A stretch of DNA of 64,000 nucleotides, from the NCBI RefSeq assembly GCF_000621845.1, contig NZ_JHXF01000008.1:173714-237713 (forward strand). The letters run 5' to 3'. The translations under genes and the position numbers were made by a program. The notes beneath the pieces were generated by a model, which made no database searches, was not told the origin of the DNA, and saw only the letters and a list, made by a program, of their open reading frames with translations. Every line of letters starts with the position of its first letter. The first letter of the stretch is position 1. Positions 9,212 to 17,654 of the stretch are shown here, in pieces. This DNA is from Ruminococcus flavefaciens MA2007 (lineage in GTDB: Bacteria > Bacillota > Clostridia > Oscillospirales > Ruminococcaceae).

Positions 9212-9292
9212 ATGAAACAACTGAATATGCTTGACCGTCTCCGTTCTGTAGTCAGAGGAACAGACCGAATGTGCGGCAGACGATGTTTCTGA
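9212..9292 (+). CDS. 26-residue Cys-containing leader peptide
   Basis: A short ORF is preceded by a strong site, aaaggaaaggagaggtac. The peptide is basic and ends CGRRCF, so the two Cys codons fall in the last six residues. It is the first ORF on the transcript that leads to the O-acetylhomoserine sulfhydrylase, 71 bases downstream. Cys-rich short leader peptides ahead of sulfur-assimilation genes are known to act in cysteine-responsive control in actinobacteria; a similar role here is inference. No intrinsic terminator is evident between it and the next gene, so control through ribosome position or mRNA stability would be more likely than classical attenuation. Confidence 0.55.
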   Translation: MKQLNMLDRLRSVVRGTDRMCGRRCF

Positions 9293-9363
9293 TATAAACT
9301 TGTACGCGAATAGATCATTATTAATATAAATTTGAAATTAAAGATTTTCAGGAGGAAATTACA

Positions 9364-10653
9364 ATGGCTAATAATAAATTACATTTTGAGACACTTCAGC
9401 TTCACGTTGGACAGGAGCAGGCTGATCCTGCAACAGACGCAAGAGCAGTACCCATTTATGCGACTACATCTTACGTTTTCCATGATTCACAGCACGCCGC
9501 AGACCGCTTCGGTCTCAAGGACGCAGGCAACATCTACGGCAGACTTACAAACTCCACACAGGACGTTTTTGAGAAGAGAATAGCTGCTCTTGAAGGCGGT
9601 ATCGCAGCTCTTGCAACAGCTTCGGGCGCAGCTGCTATCACATACACGATTCAGGCACTTGCAAAGGCAGGGGAGAACATCGTCGCTTCAAAGACTATCT
9701 ACGGCGGCACATACAATCTCCTTGCACATACACTTCCGCTTTACGGCATAACAACAAAGTTTGCCGATCCCGACGTTGAGGGCAGCTTTGAGTCCCTTAT
9801 CGACGAGAACACAAAGGCTCTCTACATCGAGACACTGGGCAATCCCAACTCCAACGCTATCGACATCGAGAAAATAGCTAAGATAGCTCACGCACACAAT
9901 ATCCCTCTCGTAGTTGACAATACATTCGCAACTCCTTATCTTGTCCGTCCTATCGAGTACGGCGCAGATATCGTTGTACATTCCGCAACCAAGTTCATCG
10001 GCGGTCACGGTACAGCTATCGGCGGTGTCATCGTAGACAGCGGCAATTTCGACTGGGCAAAGTCAAAGCGCTATCCATGGGTATCAGAGCCTAATCCAAG
10101 CTACCACGGCGTAAGCTTCACGGCAGCAGTTGGCGCAGCTGCATTCGTAACATATATCCGCGCGATACTTCTCCGCGACACAGGAGCTACAGTTTCACCG
10201 TTCCACGCATTCATCTTCTTACAGGGACTTGAAACACTTTCACTCCGTGTAGAGCGCCACACAGAGAACGCTAAGAAGATAGTTGAGTACCTTGCAAATC
10301 ATCCGCAGGTAGAGGCTGTTCACCACCCGTCACTGAGCTCCGAGAAGAGCCATGAGGTATACAAGAAGTACTTCCCTAACGGCGGCGGCAGCATCTTCAC
10401 CTTTGATGTAAAGGGCACAGAGGACGACGCAAAGAAGTTCATCGACAATCTTGCGATATTCTCACTTCTTGCAAACGTTGCCGACGTTAAGTCCCTCGTT
10501 ATCCACCCTGCTTCAACTACACATTCCCAGCTCACAGAAGCAGAGCTTGCAGAGCAGGGAATAAAGCCCAATACTATCCGTCTTTCGATTGGTACAGAGC
10601 ATATCGACGACCTTATCGCAGCTCTTGACGGTGCATTTGCAGCAATAAAATAA
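9364..10653 (+). CDS. metY: O-acetylhomoserine sulfhydrylase (aminocarboxypropyltransferase)
   Basis: The PLP enzyme joins O-acetylhomoserine with sulfide to give homocysteine, or with methanethiol to give methionine. Its 429 residues match the long MetY class rather than shorter cystathionine enzymes. The PLP Lys is K210 in HSATKFIGGHG; the phosphate-binding YGR is at 58-60, and SGAAA lies near 87. The start follows tcaggaggaaattaca. It is preceded by the LysR-type operator and the Cys leader peptide, pointing to sulfur-dependent control. A strong terminator follows. Confidence 0.95.
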   Translation: MANNKLHFETLQLHVGQEQADPATDARAVPIYATTSYVFHDSQHAADRFGLKDAGNIYGRLTNSTQDVFEKRIAALEGGIAALATASGAAAITYTIQALAKAGENIVASKTIYGGTYNLLAHTLPLYGITTKFADPDVEGSFESLIDENTKALYIETLGNPNSNAIDIEKIAKIAHAHNIPLVVDNTFATPYLVRPIEYGADIVVHSATKFIGGHGTAIGGVIVDSGNFDWAKSKRYPWVSEPNPSYHGVSFTAAVGAAAFVTYIRAILLRDTGATVSPFHAFIFLQGLETLSLRVERHTENAKKIVEYLANHPQVEAVHHPSLSSEKSHEVYKKYFPNGGGSIFTFDVKGTEDDAKKFIDNLAIFSLLANVADVKSLVIHPASTTHSQLTEAELAEQGIKPNTIRLSIGTEHIDDLIAALDGAFAAIK

Positions 10654-10684
10654 AAGCCTGATAAGGTGACCTCCATAGTATAAA

Positions 10685-10720
10685 AGAGCCCGAAAGAAGA
10701 ATATTCTTCTTTCGGGCTTT
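10685..10720. terminator. Intrinsic terminator after metY
   Basis: Hairpin gcccgaaagaaga/tcttctttcgggc followed by a short T run. Confidence 0.85.
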
Positions 10721-10835
10721 CGCATTATTTTTACTTTCGTAACTAATATTATAACATTTTTTTAAGGTTATTTCAAGCTGCAAGATATACAATATTTTTA
10801 GCGAATAATTGTGAGATTTACTGCGGGCTAAAACA

Positions 10836-10907
10836 TTGAATTTTTCATAAAAATACAGTATAATTTAAATATGGGCATAAAATAATGCTGTGCAGAAGCA
10901 TTATTTT
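10836..10907 (+). promoter_or_regulatory. Promoter and 5' hairpin of the flavoprotein gene
   Basis: TTGAAT (10836-10841) and TATAAT (10859-10864) are 17 bases apart. The transcript would begin a few bases before a perfect 10-bp hairpin aaaataatgc/gcattatttt (10879-10907), followed by a second small stem atttgca/tgcaaat. A hairpin at the very 5' end usually protects mRNA. No other gene is seen in 10654-10993. Confidence 0.65.
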
Positions 10908-10993
10908 GTGTGATTTGCAAAAAATGCAAATATCGAAGTACCTGTTTTTCTCGGCAATTCGTAACAACAATTTAGAAAAGGAGTTGTACTATT

Positions 10994-11941
10994 ATGGCTT
11001 TTAAAGTAATGGGCGTAACAGCAGGAAGAAAGGACAGCAACAGTGAGATATTACTTAAAGAGGCGCTGCTTGTCTGTCAGGAGCAGGGCGCAGAGGTGTC
11101 CATGATAAACCTGAGAGATTTCAATCTCCTTGACTGCAATGGCTGTACATCTTGTACTATAGGTATGTCTATGGGCAAGAATACAGGCTGCTCACTTAAA
11201 AATGCAGACGATAAGGACAGGATAATGCAGGTTTTCCTGGATCAGGACGCAGTTATCTTCTCAGCTCCTACATATGAGCTCATGCCCTCGTCGCTGTTCC
11301 TCAAATTCATGCACAGAAACTTAGCATACGAGACAGCTTTTCTCACCAAGATAGGCGCTATCCAGCATCGTGACCGAGTAGGCGCTCTCATGGCGGTAGG
11401 CGGCTCAACACGTTCATGGCAGTCAATGGCTCTTGAATGTATGCAGATAACCACCGTTACAAGCAGCTTCAAGATAGTAGATATGTATATGGCAACAATG
11501 GTGCCTGCACCTGCACAGGTGCTTCTCCACGAGGAAAAGCTTGCCCGTGCAAGAGAGATAGGCGCAAATGTTATGAAGGCTCTGAATACACCTCCTGCTG
11601 AGCGCAAGTGGCTGGGCGAGCCCGATTACGGCTGGTGTCCTAACTGTCACAGCAACTGCCTCTGCTTAGGCGAGGAGCAGTGGGGCGGCTTGAAGTATCC
11701 TATCGAGTGTGCAGTCTGCGGAGCAGGCGGCGACCTTGAAAAGACTTCTGACGGCAAATGGAAGTTCGTCATCGCAGCCAACGGACTGGAGCGTGACCGT
11801 ACCACTGAGGAGGGACGCGGAGTTCACTGCGACGAGATAGCCGATACACAGGGCGGCTTCTTCATGGATCCCGAGAAGCCGAAGATAGTAGCACAGAGAC
11901 TTGAAAAGTACAAGAAGATAACCTTCAAGGGACTTGAATAA
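10994..11941 (+). CDS. NADPH-dependent FMN reductase/flavodoxin-fold protein with C-terminal Cys cluster
   Basis: The N-terminal part (about 1-190) is a flavodoxin-like FMN-binding fold: VTAGRKDSNSEILL phosphate loop, then the segment CNGCTSC seen in iron-sulfur flavoproteins, and SAPTYE near 91 that faces the flavin. The C-terminal part has Cys pairs WCPNCHSNCLCL (about 214-225) and ECAVCGAGG (about 237-245), suggesting a zinc or iron-sulfur site. The 315-residue length is longer than simple reductases. It is probably an electron-transfer protein of anaerobic metabolism; the partner is unknown. It is monocistronic, with its own promoter and terminator. Confidence 0.8.
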   Translation: MAFKVMGVTAGRKDSNSEILLKEALLVCQEQGAEVSMINLRDFNLLDCNGCTSCTIGMSMGKNTGCSLKNADDKDRIMQVFLDQDAVIFSAPTYELMPSSLFLKFMHRNLAYETAFLTKIGAIQHRDRVGALMAVGGSTRSWQSMALECMQITTVTSSFKIVDMYMATMVPAPAQVLLHEEKLARAREIGANVMKALNTPPAERKWLGEPDYGWCPNCHSNCLCLGEEQWGGLKYPIECAVCGAGGDLEKTSDGKWKFVIAANGLERDRTTEEGRGVHCDEIADTQGGFFMDPEKPKIVAQRLEKYKKITFKGLE

Positions 11942-11949
11942 TGATCCAA

Positions 11950-11984
11950 ACAGCCGTAAGGAGCTTCCTTATGGCTGTTTTTTA
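11950..11984 (+). terminator. Intrinsic terminator after the flavoprotein gene
   Basis: Hairpin acagccgtaagga/tccttatggctgt (one G-T pair) followed by TTTTTT. From here to 12172 nothing else is recognised. Confidence 0.85.
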
Positions 11985-12172
11985 TGCGGATATAAAAATT
12001 TTTTTGATGTTAGTGTTGCTTTATTGACTGTTATATGGTACAATAAGAAAGCTGAGGCTCCAAACTGTTTTGTTCGTAGAAAAATAAAGCTTCTTTCGCA
12101 CATTCGGCGGCATAAATATGAGCAGTTTTTTCTGAAAGTGAAATATAACTCCCGAAAAAACGATTATATATA

Positions 12173-12274
12173 ATGAAACACGAACAAAGGGCTTCGGATA
12201 TCACTCCTACGGGAGCAGAAAGAGGAACAATAATGATATATACATCAAATAAAGCGCAGGAGCTGTCTGCGTAA
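12173..12274 (+). CDS. Possible 33-residue ORF coupled to the carboxypeptidase gene
   Basis: The frame runs from ATG at 12173 to a TAA that overlaps the next start codon (TAATG). An inner ATG at 12233, preceded by gaaagaggaacaat, is the better start and would give a 13-residue peptide ending KAQELSA. The family is not recognised. The stop/start overlap suggests translational coupling, but the ORF could be chance. Confidence 0.25.
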   Translation: MKHEQRASDITPTGAERGTIMIYTSNKAQELSA

Positions 12275-13287
12275 TGGCTTACAAAGTAAAAAAAGGACGG
12301 CTTATTCTGGCAATAGGTATTTTTACGGCAGTATTTACGGTAATGCTTGCAGTTTTTCTTGCCATTGCCCTGAAGATAAAAAAGCCCGAAAACAGCAGCG
12401 AAGTTTCTGAAGCGACTACTGCGGCTTCAACTGCGGAAACTACCGTGACCTCTGTCACTACTACAGCAGTTACCACAACTGAGGTAACTGCTACTATAGC
12501 GCATATCGAGGATATAAACTGCAACAGTGCAGTACTGTACTCTATGGGCGGCAAAAAGCTTCTTTATGAGGACAAAATAAATGAAAAATATGCTCCTGCC
12601 AGCCTTACGAAGCTGCTTACGGCGGCTGTGGCGCTGAAATACGTAAATGCGGAGGCTGTATTCCACGTAGGCTCGGAGCAGGCTCTCGTTCACGCTAATT
12701 CAAGCCTTTGCGGACTTATGGCAGGTGATGAGCTGACTTTGCAGGACCTTGTTACGGGACTTCTTATGTCCTCGGGCAACGACGCGGCGTATACCATAGC
12801 AGTTTCTACAGCCCGTGCCCACAGCCGCAATCCCGATATGACCGACAGTGAAGCTGTTGAGTATTTCTGCGGCATGATGAATAATTTTGCTGACTTCATA
12901 GGCATGAAGAACAGCCACTTCACCACTCCCGACGGCTGGGACGACGCCGACCAGTATATCACGGCGGCTGACCTGATAGTCCTTACGGAATATGCTATGT
13001 CAGTACCCGAGATAAGCGAGGTCGTGGGAGTTCACAGCAGGGAAGTGGAGATAAGCTCAGGCAGGATACTTGGCTGGGAGAACTCCAACGAGCTGCTGAA
13101 TCCTGACAGTCCATATTATACAGAGGGAGTATTCGGCGTAAAAACGGGAACTACCGATTTAGCAGGAAACAATCTCATAACTGTATACAAGAAAAACAGA
13201 AGAACATATATCGTGGTAGTATTGGGCTGCGATACCGACGATGAGCGCTATATGCTCACCAAGGAGCTTCTGTCATACTGCGAATAA
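12274..13287 (+). CDS. D-alanyl-D-alanine carboxypeptidase (serine type, S11 family)
   Basis: The enzyme trims the terminal D-Ala of peptidoglycan stem peptides at the outer face of the membrane. It is 337 residues: a signal anchor near 10-34, a Thr/Ser-rich spacer about 40-75, then the penicillin-binding fold. The three active motifs are S110-L-T-K113, SGN near 168-170 and KTG near 290. The absence of a long C-terminal amphipathic helix and the N-terminal anchor place the membrane tether at the N-terminus. The ribosome site is the rather distant caggagctgtctgcgta, consistent with coupling to the short ORF. Confidence 0.9.
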   Translation: MAYKVKKGRLILAIGIFTAVFTVMLAVFLAIALKIKKPENSSEVSEATTAASTAETTVTSVTTTAVTTTEVTATIAHIEDINCNSAVLYSMGGKKLLYEDKINEKYAPASLTKLLTAAVALKYVNAEAVFHVGSEQALVHANSSLCGLMAGDELTLQDLVTGLLMSSGNDAAYTIAVSTARAHSRNPDMTDSEAVEYFCGMMNNFADFIGMKNSHFTTPDGWDDADQYITAADLIVLTEYAMSVPEISEVVGVHSREVEISSGRILGWENSNELLNPDSPYYTEGVFGVKTGTTDLAGNNLITVYKKNRRTYIVVVLGCDTDDERYMLTKELLSYCE

Positions 13288-13293
13288 CAGCAA

Positions 13294-13319
13294 AAGGGCG
13301 TGATTTTCATCACGCCCTT
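13294..13319. terminator. Bidirectional terminator between convergent genes
   Basis: Perfect hairpin aagggcgtga-ttttca-tcacgccctt between the carboxypeptidase and the convergent diguanylate cyclase. The same GGGCGTGAT/ATCACGCCC stem recurs at 4822, 7302 and 22066. Confidence 0.85.
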
Positions 13320-14436
13320 AATCTGTATATTCTGTGTGGTTCTTGCCGTTGTTTTTGCCCTTATAAAGGCGTTTATCGGCTGTTGTGATAACGTTGTCTA
13401 TCTTGTCCACGGGGATTCCCTTGCTTACGCCGAATGTCATTGTAACTCCGAATTCAACATCGTCTATCTCAAAAACGTGACTGCGGAGCATTTTATGTAT
13501 CTGCTCGGTAAAGGCAACGCCCTTTTCTATGCTTGCATTCGGTATTACGAAGAGGAACTCCTCGCCGCCCCACCTTGCGGCATATCCGCCGTCGGGAATA
13601 AAGTTTATAAACTGATTCGATACATAAACAAGCACCTTATCGCCTACATCATGACCGTAGGTATCGTTTATCCTCTTAAAGTTGTCGATATCTCCGATAC
13701 CGATGATATACTGGCTTCTCGGAGAGCAGTCTCTTCTGATAGAGCGGATATTCTCGTTCATAGCACGGCGGTTGAAAAGATGTGTAAGAGGATCCTTGGA
13801 AGCCTGCTCCTTAAAGGTCTCACGCTGGTCTACAAGCTGGAACTCCTTATACTCACGGATAAAGATATTTGAAACGCCTGCGATCAGCATCACGAAAACT
13901 CCGATGACTGCGTTTGTTATCTGTATCGCCTTTATTACGTCGTTATCCTCGAATACATACTTTACATCGGCGTTGTAGTCCATGGTTATCTTGTAGTAAA
14001 GGAAAAGCCCCAGAGACACCGCAGATATGATAAACGGTACATATATCTTCCGTGTATACGTCAGGAACGTAGCAGGGATTATCAATATGAAGAACATTGC
14101 AAAATCGGGCTGCCACCCCAGAAGGTGCGTTGCGAATGCGGCGTGTGCTATAATTTCGATATCTCCCAGATAAAGAAGAGCAGCGCTGCTCTTTCCGAGT
14201 CGGACAAGTATCAGGAGAACGAAGTAGAAAAACACGCTGAATATATTGAAAATCACGAGCTCTTTTACGTGAAGTACCTGAAACATCAGCAAATACGCCA
14301 TATGTGTACATATACAGGCTAAGTTACTAAATGAATATATAAACTTTTCATTTGATTTGTCGAAGAGCTTTTTATGACTGGCAACGAATTCTCTGAGAAA
14401 ATACGTGTCATTTTGGGAATTCATATCGATTGTCAC
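13318..14436 (-). CDS. Membrane diguanylate cyclase (GGDEF domain)
   Basis: The enzyme makes the second messenger c-di-GMP from two GTP. It has 372 residues. The first half holds five or six hydrophobic helices (about 30-200), a membrane sensor of MHYT/MASE-like type that is not specifically recognised. The C-terminal GGDEF domain carries the active loop WGGEEF near 297-302 and DIDNFKRINDTYGHDVGD upstream for GTP and metal binding. The inhibitory RxxD site normally five residues ahead of the loop is absent, so product feedback may be lacking. No PilZ or EAL gene is in the window, so the target is unknown. The stop codon sits on the terminator stem. Confidence 0.9.
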   Translation of the reverse strand: MTIDMNSQNDTYFLREFVASHKKLFDKSNEKFIYSFSNLACICTHMAYLLMFQVLHVKELVIFNIFSVFFYFVLLILVRLGKSSAALLYLGDIEIIAHAAFATHLLGWQPDFAMFFILIIPATFLTYTRKIYVPFIISAVSLGLFLYYKITMDYNADVKYVFEDNDVIKAIQITNAVIGVFVMLIAGVSNIFIREYKEFQLVDQRETFKEQASKDPLTHLFNRRAMNENIRSIRRDCSPRSQYIIGIGDIDNFKRINDTYGHDVGDKVLVYVSNQFINFIPDGGYAARWGGEEFLFVIPNASIEKGVAFTEQIHKMLRSHVFEIDDVEFGVTMTFGVSKGIPVDKIDNVITTADKRLYKGKNNGKNHTEYTD

Positions 14437-14543
14437 ACCCCCTCAAGTTGTATTACAATCTATTATACACCAAATACTGCTTTTTTTCAATATCTAAAAT
14501 GTGAACAATATATACAAATATACTCAAAAAAACCTTTTAGTAT

Positions 14544-15011
14544 TTACGTATTTAAACATTCAGGCGGATTTTCCGCGATATAGCGGTCAAGGATCTCTGC
14601 CGCCGTGCGGACGAATCTCACGCAGGGACGCACCTTGTAGTACTGCTCGGTGCGCTTTTCGGGCTCGGGAGTGCTTGTGACCGAGAGCCCTTTCAGCAGT
14701 TCTCCGCAGATTATAGTGCTGTGCTTTTCCTTGAAACGGGCAGCAAGCTCCTGTATGCGCTTGTAATGTTCGGTCTTTTCCTCATGGGAGTAGCTTTCAC
14801 CGAGTCCGTAGAGAATGCCTGCCACCATGAACATAGCCGAGCAGGTGCCGCAGACCTCTCGCATTCTGCCCATTCCGCCGCCAAATGAGGAGGAAAGCCG
14901 CAGAGCGAGGTCATAGTCCATACCTGTTATATCTGAAAAGGCGCCAAAAACAGCCTGAGCGCAGTTTAATCCGCCTGCGAACAGCTCACAGGCTTTATCA
15001 GCGTGGTCCAT
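14544..15011 (-). CDS. C_GCAxxG_C_C family protein
   Basis: The 155-residue soluble protein is of the putative redox-active family. The signature is seen as GGLNCAQAV near 13-21, FGGGMGRMREVCGTCSA near 43-60 and a late Cys in the basic segment RPCVRFVRTAAEIL. It probably binds a metal or iron-sulfur centre through these Cys; the family function is unsettled. The start follows aggagataataaat. A shorter relative is encoded at 26264-26635. Confidence 0.8.
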   Translation of the reverse strand: MDHADKACELFAGGLNCAQAVFGAFSDITGMDYDLALRLSSSFGGGMGRMREVCGTCSAMFMVAGILYGLGESYSHEEKTEHYKRIQELAARFKEKHSTIICGELLKGLSVTSTPEPEKRTEQYYKVRPCVRFVRTAAEILDRYIAENPPECLNT

Positions 15012-15059
15012 ATTTATTATCTCCTATATAAATCATTAATTAATGTAATAACTTGCCGA

Positions 15060-15420
15060 GCCCATGAACGGGATTCCAAAGGGACTGTGTTCCTTTGGTC
15101 AGGTCAAGGGCTGACAGCCCTTGTAGGGTGTGGGGCAAAGCCCCACAGTTACGAAGGCGCTTCGCAAGGGTGAATTTCAAAAACAGTCCAGTGGACTGTT
15201 TTTGAAAGAGGGACGCCTTGCAAGTGAAGGCGTCCCTAAATGGGACGTCGAGGACGCCGTCCCCTACATTTTTTCAACGGGCGGACAAAATACGTCCCTG
15301 CTTTGGAATCCCATTCAAAAAGCGCTTTGAGCGATGTACGATTATCGTTGCCATGAATAGTGAGCGAGTTTACGAGCGGCAACGTGGCAAGGGTGCAGCG
15401 TCACGCTGCAAATTATGATT
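15060..15420. repeat. Repeat-derived intergenic region with GTAGGGG-type hairpins
   Basis: The stretch has no credible gene. It contains gtagggtgtggggc/gccccac near 15124, a self-complementary pair aaaaacagtcca/tggactgttttt (15179-15204), aaggcgtccctaaatgggacgt, and a reverse copy of the GTAGGGG-hairpin unit ending gccgtcccctac near 15274. A near copy of ggattccaaag/ctttggaatcc lies at both ends (15069 and 15300), making an outer inverted pair. It seems to be a patchwork of mobile or structured repeats between 15012 and the promoter at 15552. Confidence 0.5.
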
Positions 15421-15551
15421 TATATTATAACGTAAATCAGTTCAAAAATCAAGTGTAAACGGAATGTTATTTTTTTAACACGAAAAACCGAGGAAATTAG
15501 TGTATTTTGCATTAAAAGCTCAAAAGGGACAAAGTTTTTTATAAAAAAGAC

Positions 15552-15580
15552 TTGATTTTATACCGAAAAAGTCGTATTAT
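15552..15580 (+). promoter_or_regulatory. Promoter of the scaffold/GGGtGRT operon
   Basis: TTGATT (15552-15557) and TATTAT (15575-15580) with 17-base spacing, giving a 5' leader of about 120 bases. Confidence 0.65.
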
Positions 15581-15620
15581 ATATACAGGTATGTTCTGCA
15601 CTCGCTATGATATTTTCGCA

Positions 15621-15657
15621 CAATATCTGTGCAGAGCGCCCGTAAGGACAGATATTG
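15621..15657 (+). promoter_or_regulatory. Leader hairpin of the scaffold/GGGtGRT operon
   Basis: caatatctgt (15621-15630) is perfectly complementary to acagatattg (15648-15657). The first arm also sits inside a smaller hairpin gcaca-atatc-tgtgc, so two folds compete. Its function is unknown. Confidence 0.45.
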
Positions 15658-15709
15658 CTGCGTTTTCGCGCAATAATGGGCTTCCTAAAAACCGAAAGGA
15701 GTATTTATA

Positions 15710-16402
15710 ATGATTTATTCGCACGAAGTTGAAACAATGTGCCCAATCGCACAGGGCGTTGCTCACGGCGCTGCTCCCATTCCTGAGGAGGCAAAGTGGG
15801 TAAAGGCTAAGGAGATCAAGGATATTTCCGGATTTACACACGGTATCGGTTGGTGTGCTCCTCAGCAGGGTACCTGCAAGCTCACACTCAACGTTAAGGA
15901 AGGAGTTATCCAGGAGGCTCTCGTTGAGACTATCGGCTGCTCAGGTATGACTCATTCTGCTGCTATGGCTGCTGAAATTCTCCCTGGCAGAACAATTCTT
16001 GAAGCTCTTAATACAGACCTCGTTTGTGACGCTATAAACACAGCTATGAGAGAGCTCTTCCTCCAGATCGTTTACGGACGTTCACAGTCTGCTTTCTCAG
16101 AGGGCGGTCTCGTTATCGGTGCTGGTCTTGAGGACCTCGGTAAGGGACTCCGTTCACAGATCGGTACTACATACGGTACTCTCAAGAAGGGACCACGTTA
16201 CCTCGAACTCACAGACGGCTATATCACAGGTCTCGCTCTTAACGAGGACGACGAGATCATCGGCTATAAGTTTGTCAACTTTGGTAAGATGATGGACTTC
16301 ATCAAGGCAGGCGACGACGCAAATACTGCTTTTGAGAAGGCTCAGGGACAGTACGGCAGAGTTGCTGACGCTGTTAAGATCGTTGATCCAAGAAAAGACT
16401 AA
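15710..16402 (+). CDS. NifU/IscU-like iron-sulfur scaffold protein, GGGtGRT-associated type
   Basis: The 230-residue scaffold-like protein differs from the 139-residue IscU elsewhere in the window. The C-G-x-x-M/A-S-x-A-A-E-I-L segment (C77 in TIGCSGMTHSAAMAAEIL) matches the second Cys region of IscU; C49, C56 and C106 could serve as other ligands, and C11 is near the N-terminus. The C-terminal 100 residues are an extension not present in IscU. It lies 14 bases before the GGGtGRT gene, a pairing known in many anaerobes. Codon choice is strongly biased (GCT, CTC, GTT), like rpoB/rpoC nearby, suggesting high expression. Confidence 0.82.
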   Translation: MIYSHEVETMCPIAQGVAHGAAPIPEEAKWVKAKEIKDISGFTHGIGWCAPQQGTCKLTLNVKEGVIQEALVETIGCSGMTHSAAMAAEILPGRTILEALNTDLVCDAINTAMRELFLQIVYGRSQSAFSEGGLVIGAGLEDLGKGLRSQIGTTYGTLKKGPRYLELTDGYITGLALNEDDEIIGYKFVNFGKMMDFIKAGDDANTAFEKAQGQYGRVADAVKIVDPRKD

Positions 16403-16416
16403 GGAGGACTTGTAAA

Positions 16417-17415
16417 ATGGCTTTATTTGAATCATATGAGAGACGCGAGAAGCAGATCCTCGCTGTTCTTAAAGAATACGGCATCAGCTCTATCGAGGAG
16501 TGTGCTGAGGTTTGCAAGGCAAAGGGACTCGACATCTACAAGCTCGTTGAGGGTATCCAGCCTATCTGTTTTGAAAACGCTAAGTGGGCTTACACTGTAG
16601 GCTGCGCTATCGCTATAAAGAAGGGCTGCAAGAGAGCTGCTGACGCTGCTGCAGCTATCGGTGAAGGTCTCCAGGCTTTCTGTATCCCTGGTTCAGTTGC
16701 TGACCAGCGTAAGGTTGGTCTCGGTCACGGTAACCTCGGCAAGATGCTTCTTGAAGAGGATACAGAGTGCTTCGCATTCCTCGCAGGCCACGAGTCATTC
16801 GCTGCTGCTGAGGGTGCTATCGGTATCGCTGAGAAGGCTAACAAGGTTCGTCAGAAGCCCCTCCGCGTTATCCTCAACGGTCTCGGCAAGGACGCTGCTC
16901 AGATCATCGCTCGTATCAACGGCTTCACATACATCGAGACAGAGATGGACTACGCTACAGGCGAAGTAAAGGAAGTATTCCGCAAGGCTTACTCAGACGG
17001 TCTCCGCGCTAAGGTTAACTGCTACGGCGCTAACGACGTAAGAGAAGGCGTTGCTATCATGTGGAAGGAGAACGTTGACGTTTCTATCACAGGTAACTCA
17101 ACTAACCCAACACGTTTCCAGCACCCTGTTGCAGGTACTTACAAGAAGGAGCGAGTTGACGCTGGCAAGAAGTACTTCTCAGTTGCTTCAGGCGGCGGTA
17201 CAGGACGTACACTCCACCCAGACAACATGGCAGCAGGTCCTGCTTCATACGGTATGACAGATACTCTCGGCCGTATGCACTCTGACGCTCAGTTCGCAGG
17301 TTCATCTTCTGTTCCTGCTCACGTTGAGATGATGGGACTCATCGGCATGGGCAACAACCCGATGGTTGGTGCAACAGTTGCTTGTGCAGTTGCTGTTGAA
17401 GAGGCTATGAAGTAA
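16417..17415 (+). CDS. GGGtGRT family protein (function unknown)
   Basis: The 332-residue protein carries the family signature GGGTGRT at 259-265, followed by LHPDNMAAGPASYGM. It contains several Cys (29, 33, 51, 63, 71, 89, 118, 202), a possible metal or cluster site, and no signal peptide or membrane segment. The family is conserved in anaerobic bacteria and archaea but has no settled function. Its constant partner is the NifU-like scaffold encoded just upstream, so a role in building or using an iron-sulfur cluster is a fair inference. Codon use is that of a highly expressed gene. Confidence 0.9.
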   Translation: MALFESYERREKQILAVLKEYGISSIEECAEVCKAKGLDIYKLVEGIQPICFENAKWAYTVGCAIAIKKGCKRAADAAAAIGEGLQAFCIPGSVADQRKVGLGHGNLGKMLLEEDTECFAFLAGHESFAAAEGAIGIAEKANKVRQKPLRVILNGLGKDAAQIIARINGFTYIETEMDYATGEVKEVFRKAYSDGLRAKVNCYGANDVREGVAIMWKENVDVSITGNSTNPTRFQHPVAGTYKKERVDAGKKYFSVASGGGTGRTLHPDNMAAGPASYGMTDTLGRMHSDAQFAGSSSVPAHVEMMGLIGMGNNPMVGATVACAVAVEEAMK

Positions 17416-17447
17416 TAGCTTAACGGCTATAATACGATAAAAAAGCG

Positions 17448-17482
17448 AAATCCTGACAAGTCTTATGGTTTGTCAGGATTTT
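17448..17482 (+). terminator. Terminator after the GGGtGRT gene
   Basis: Hairpin aaatcctgacaa/ttgtcaggattt followed by TT-rich sequence. Confidence 0.85.
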
Positions 17483-17506
17483 ACTATTATTTGAAACGTC
17501 AACGTG

Positions 17507-17528
17507 ATTTGTCACCCATTTGTCACCC
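17507..17528. repeat. 11-bp tandem repeat
   Basis: Two adjacent copies of tttgtcaccc(a/t). A similar 11-bp tandem lies beside the tRNA at 46539-46560. The sequence between here and 17655 shows no intact gene; it may derive from a lost integrase or insertion. Confidence 0.4.
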
Positions 17529-17654
17529 TAAGTTTATTGTGGGTGACGGCTCCACTTGCTGCTGCACAGGCTGCAATAAGCGAAAAGAAGTAATTCGGAA
17601 ATATACTCAGATTGGCTATTTTACGTTGAATTTGGACGATGCTAAAGAATACCT

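Noticed and set aside
9043..9363. SAM or T-box riboswitch ahead of metY
   Set aside because: No T-box sequence, no SAM aptamer landmarks and no terminator; the leader peptide explains the region better.
11934..12173. A 79-residue frame overlapping the flavoprotein end
   Set aside because: It runs straight through a strong terminator and lacks its own ribosome site.
15130..15418. Two overlapping frames of 66 residues
   Set aside because: They fall in the hairpin-rich repeat region, have no ribosome sites and encode low-complexity peptides.
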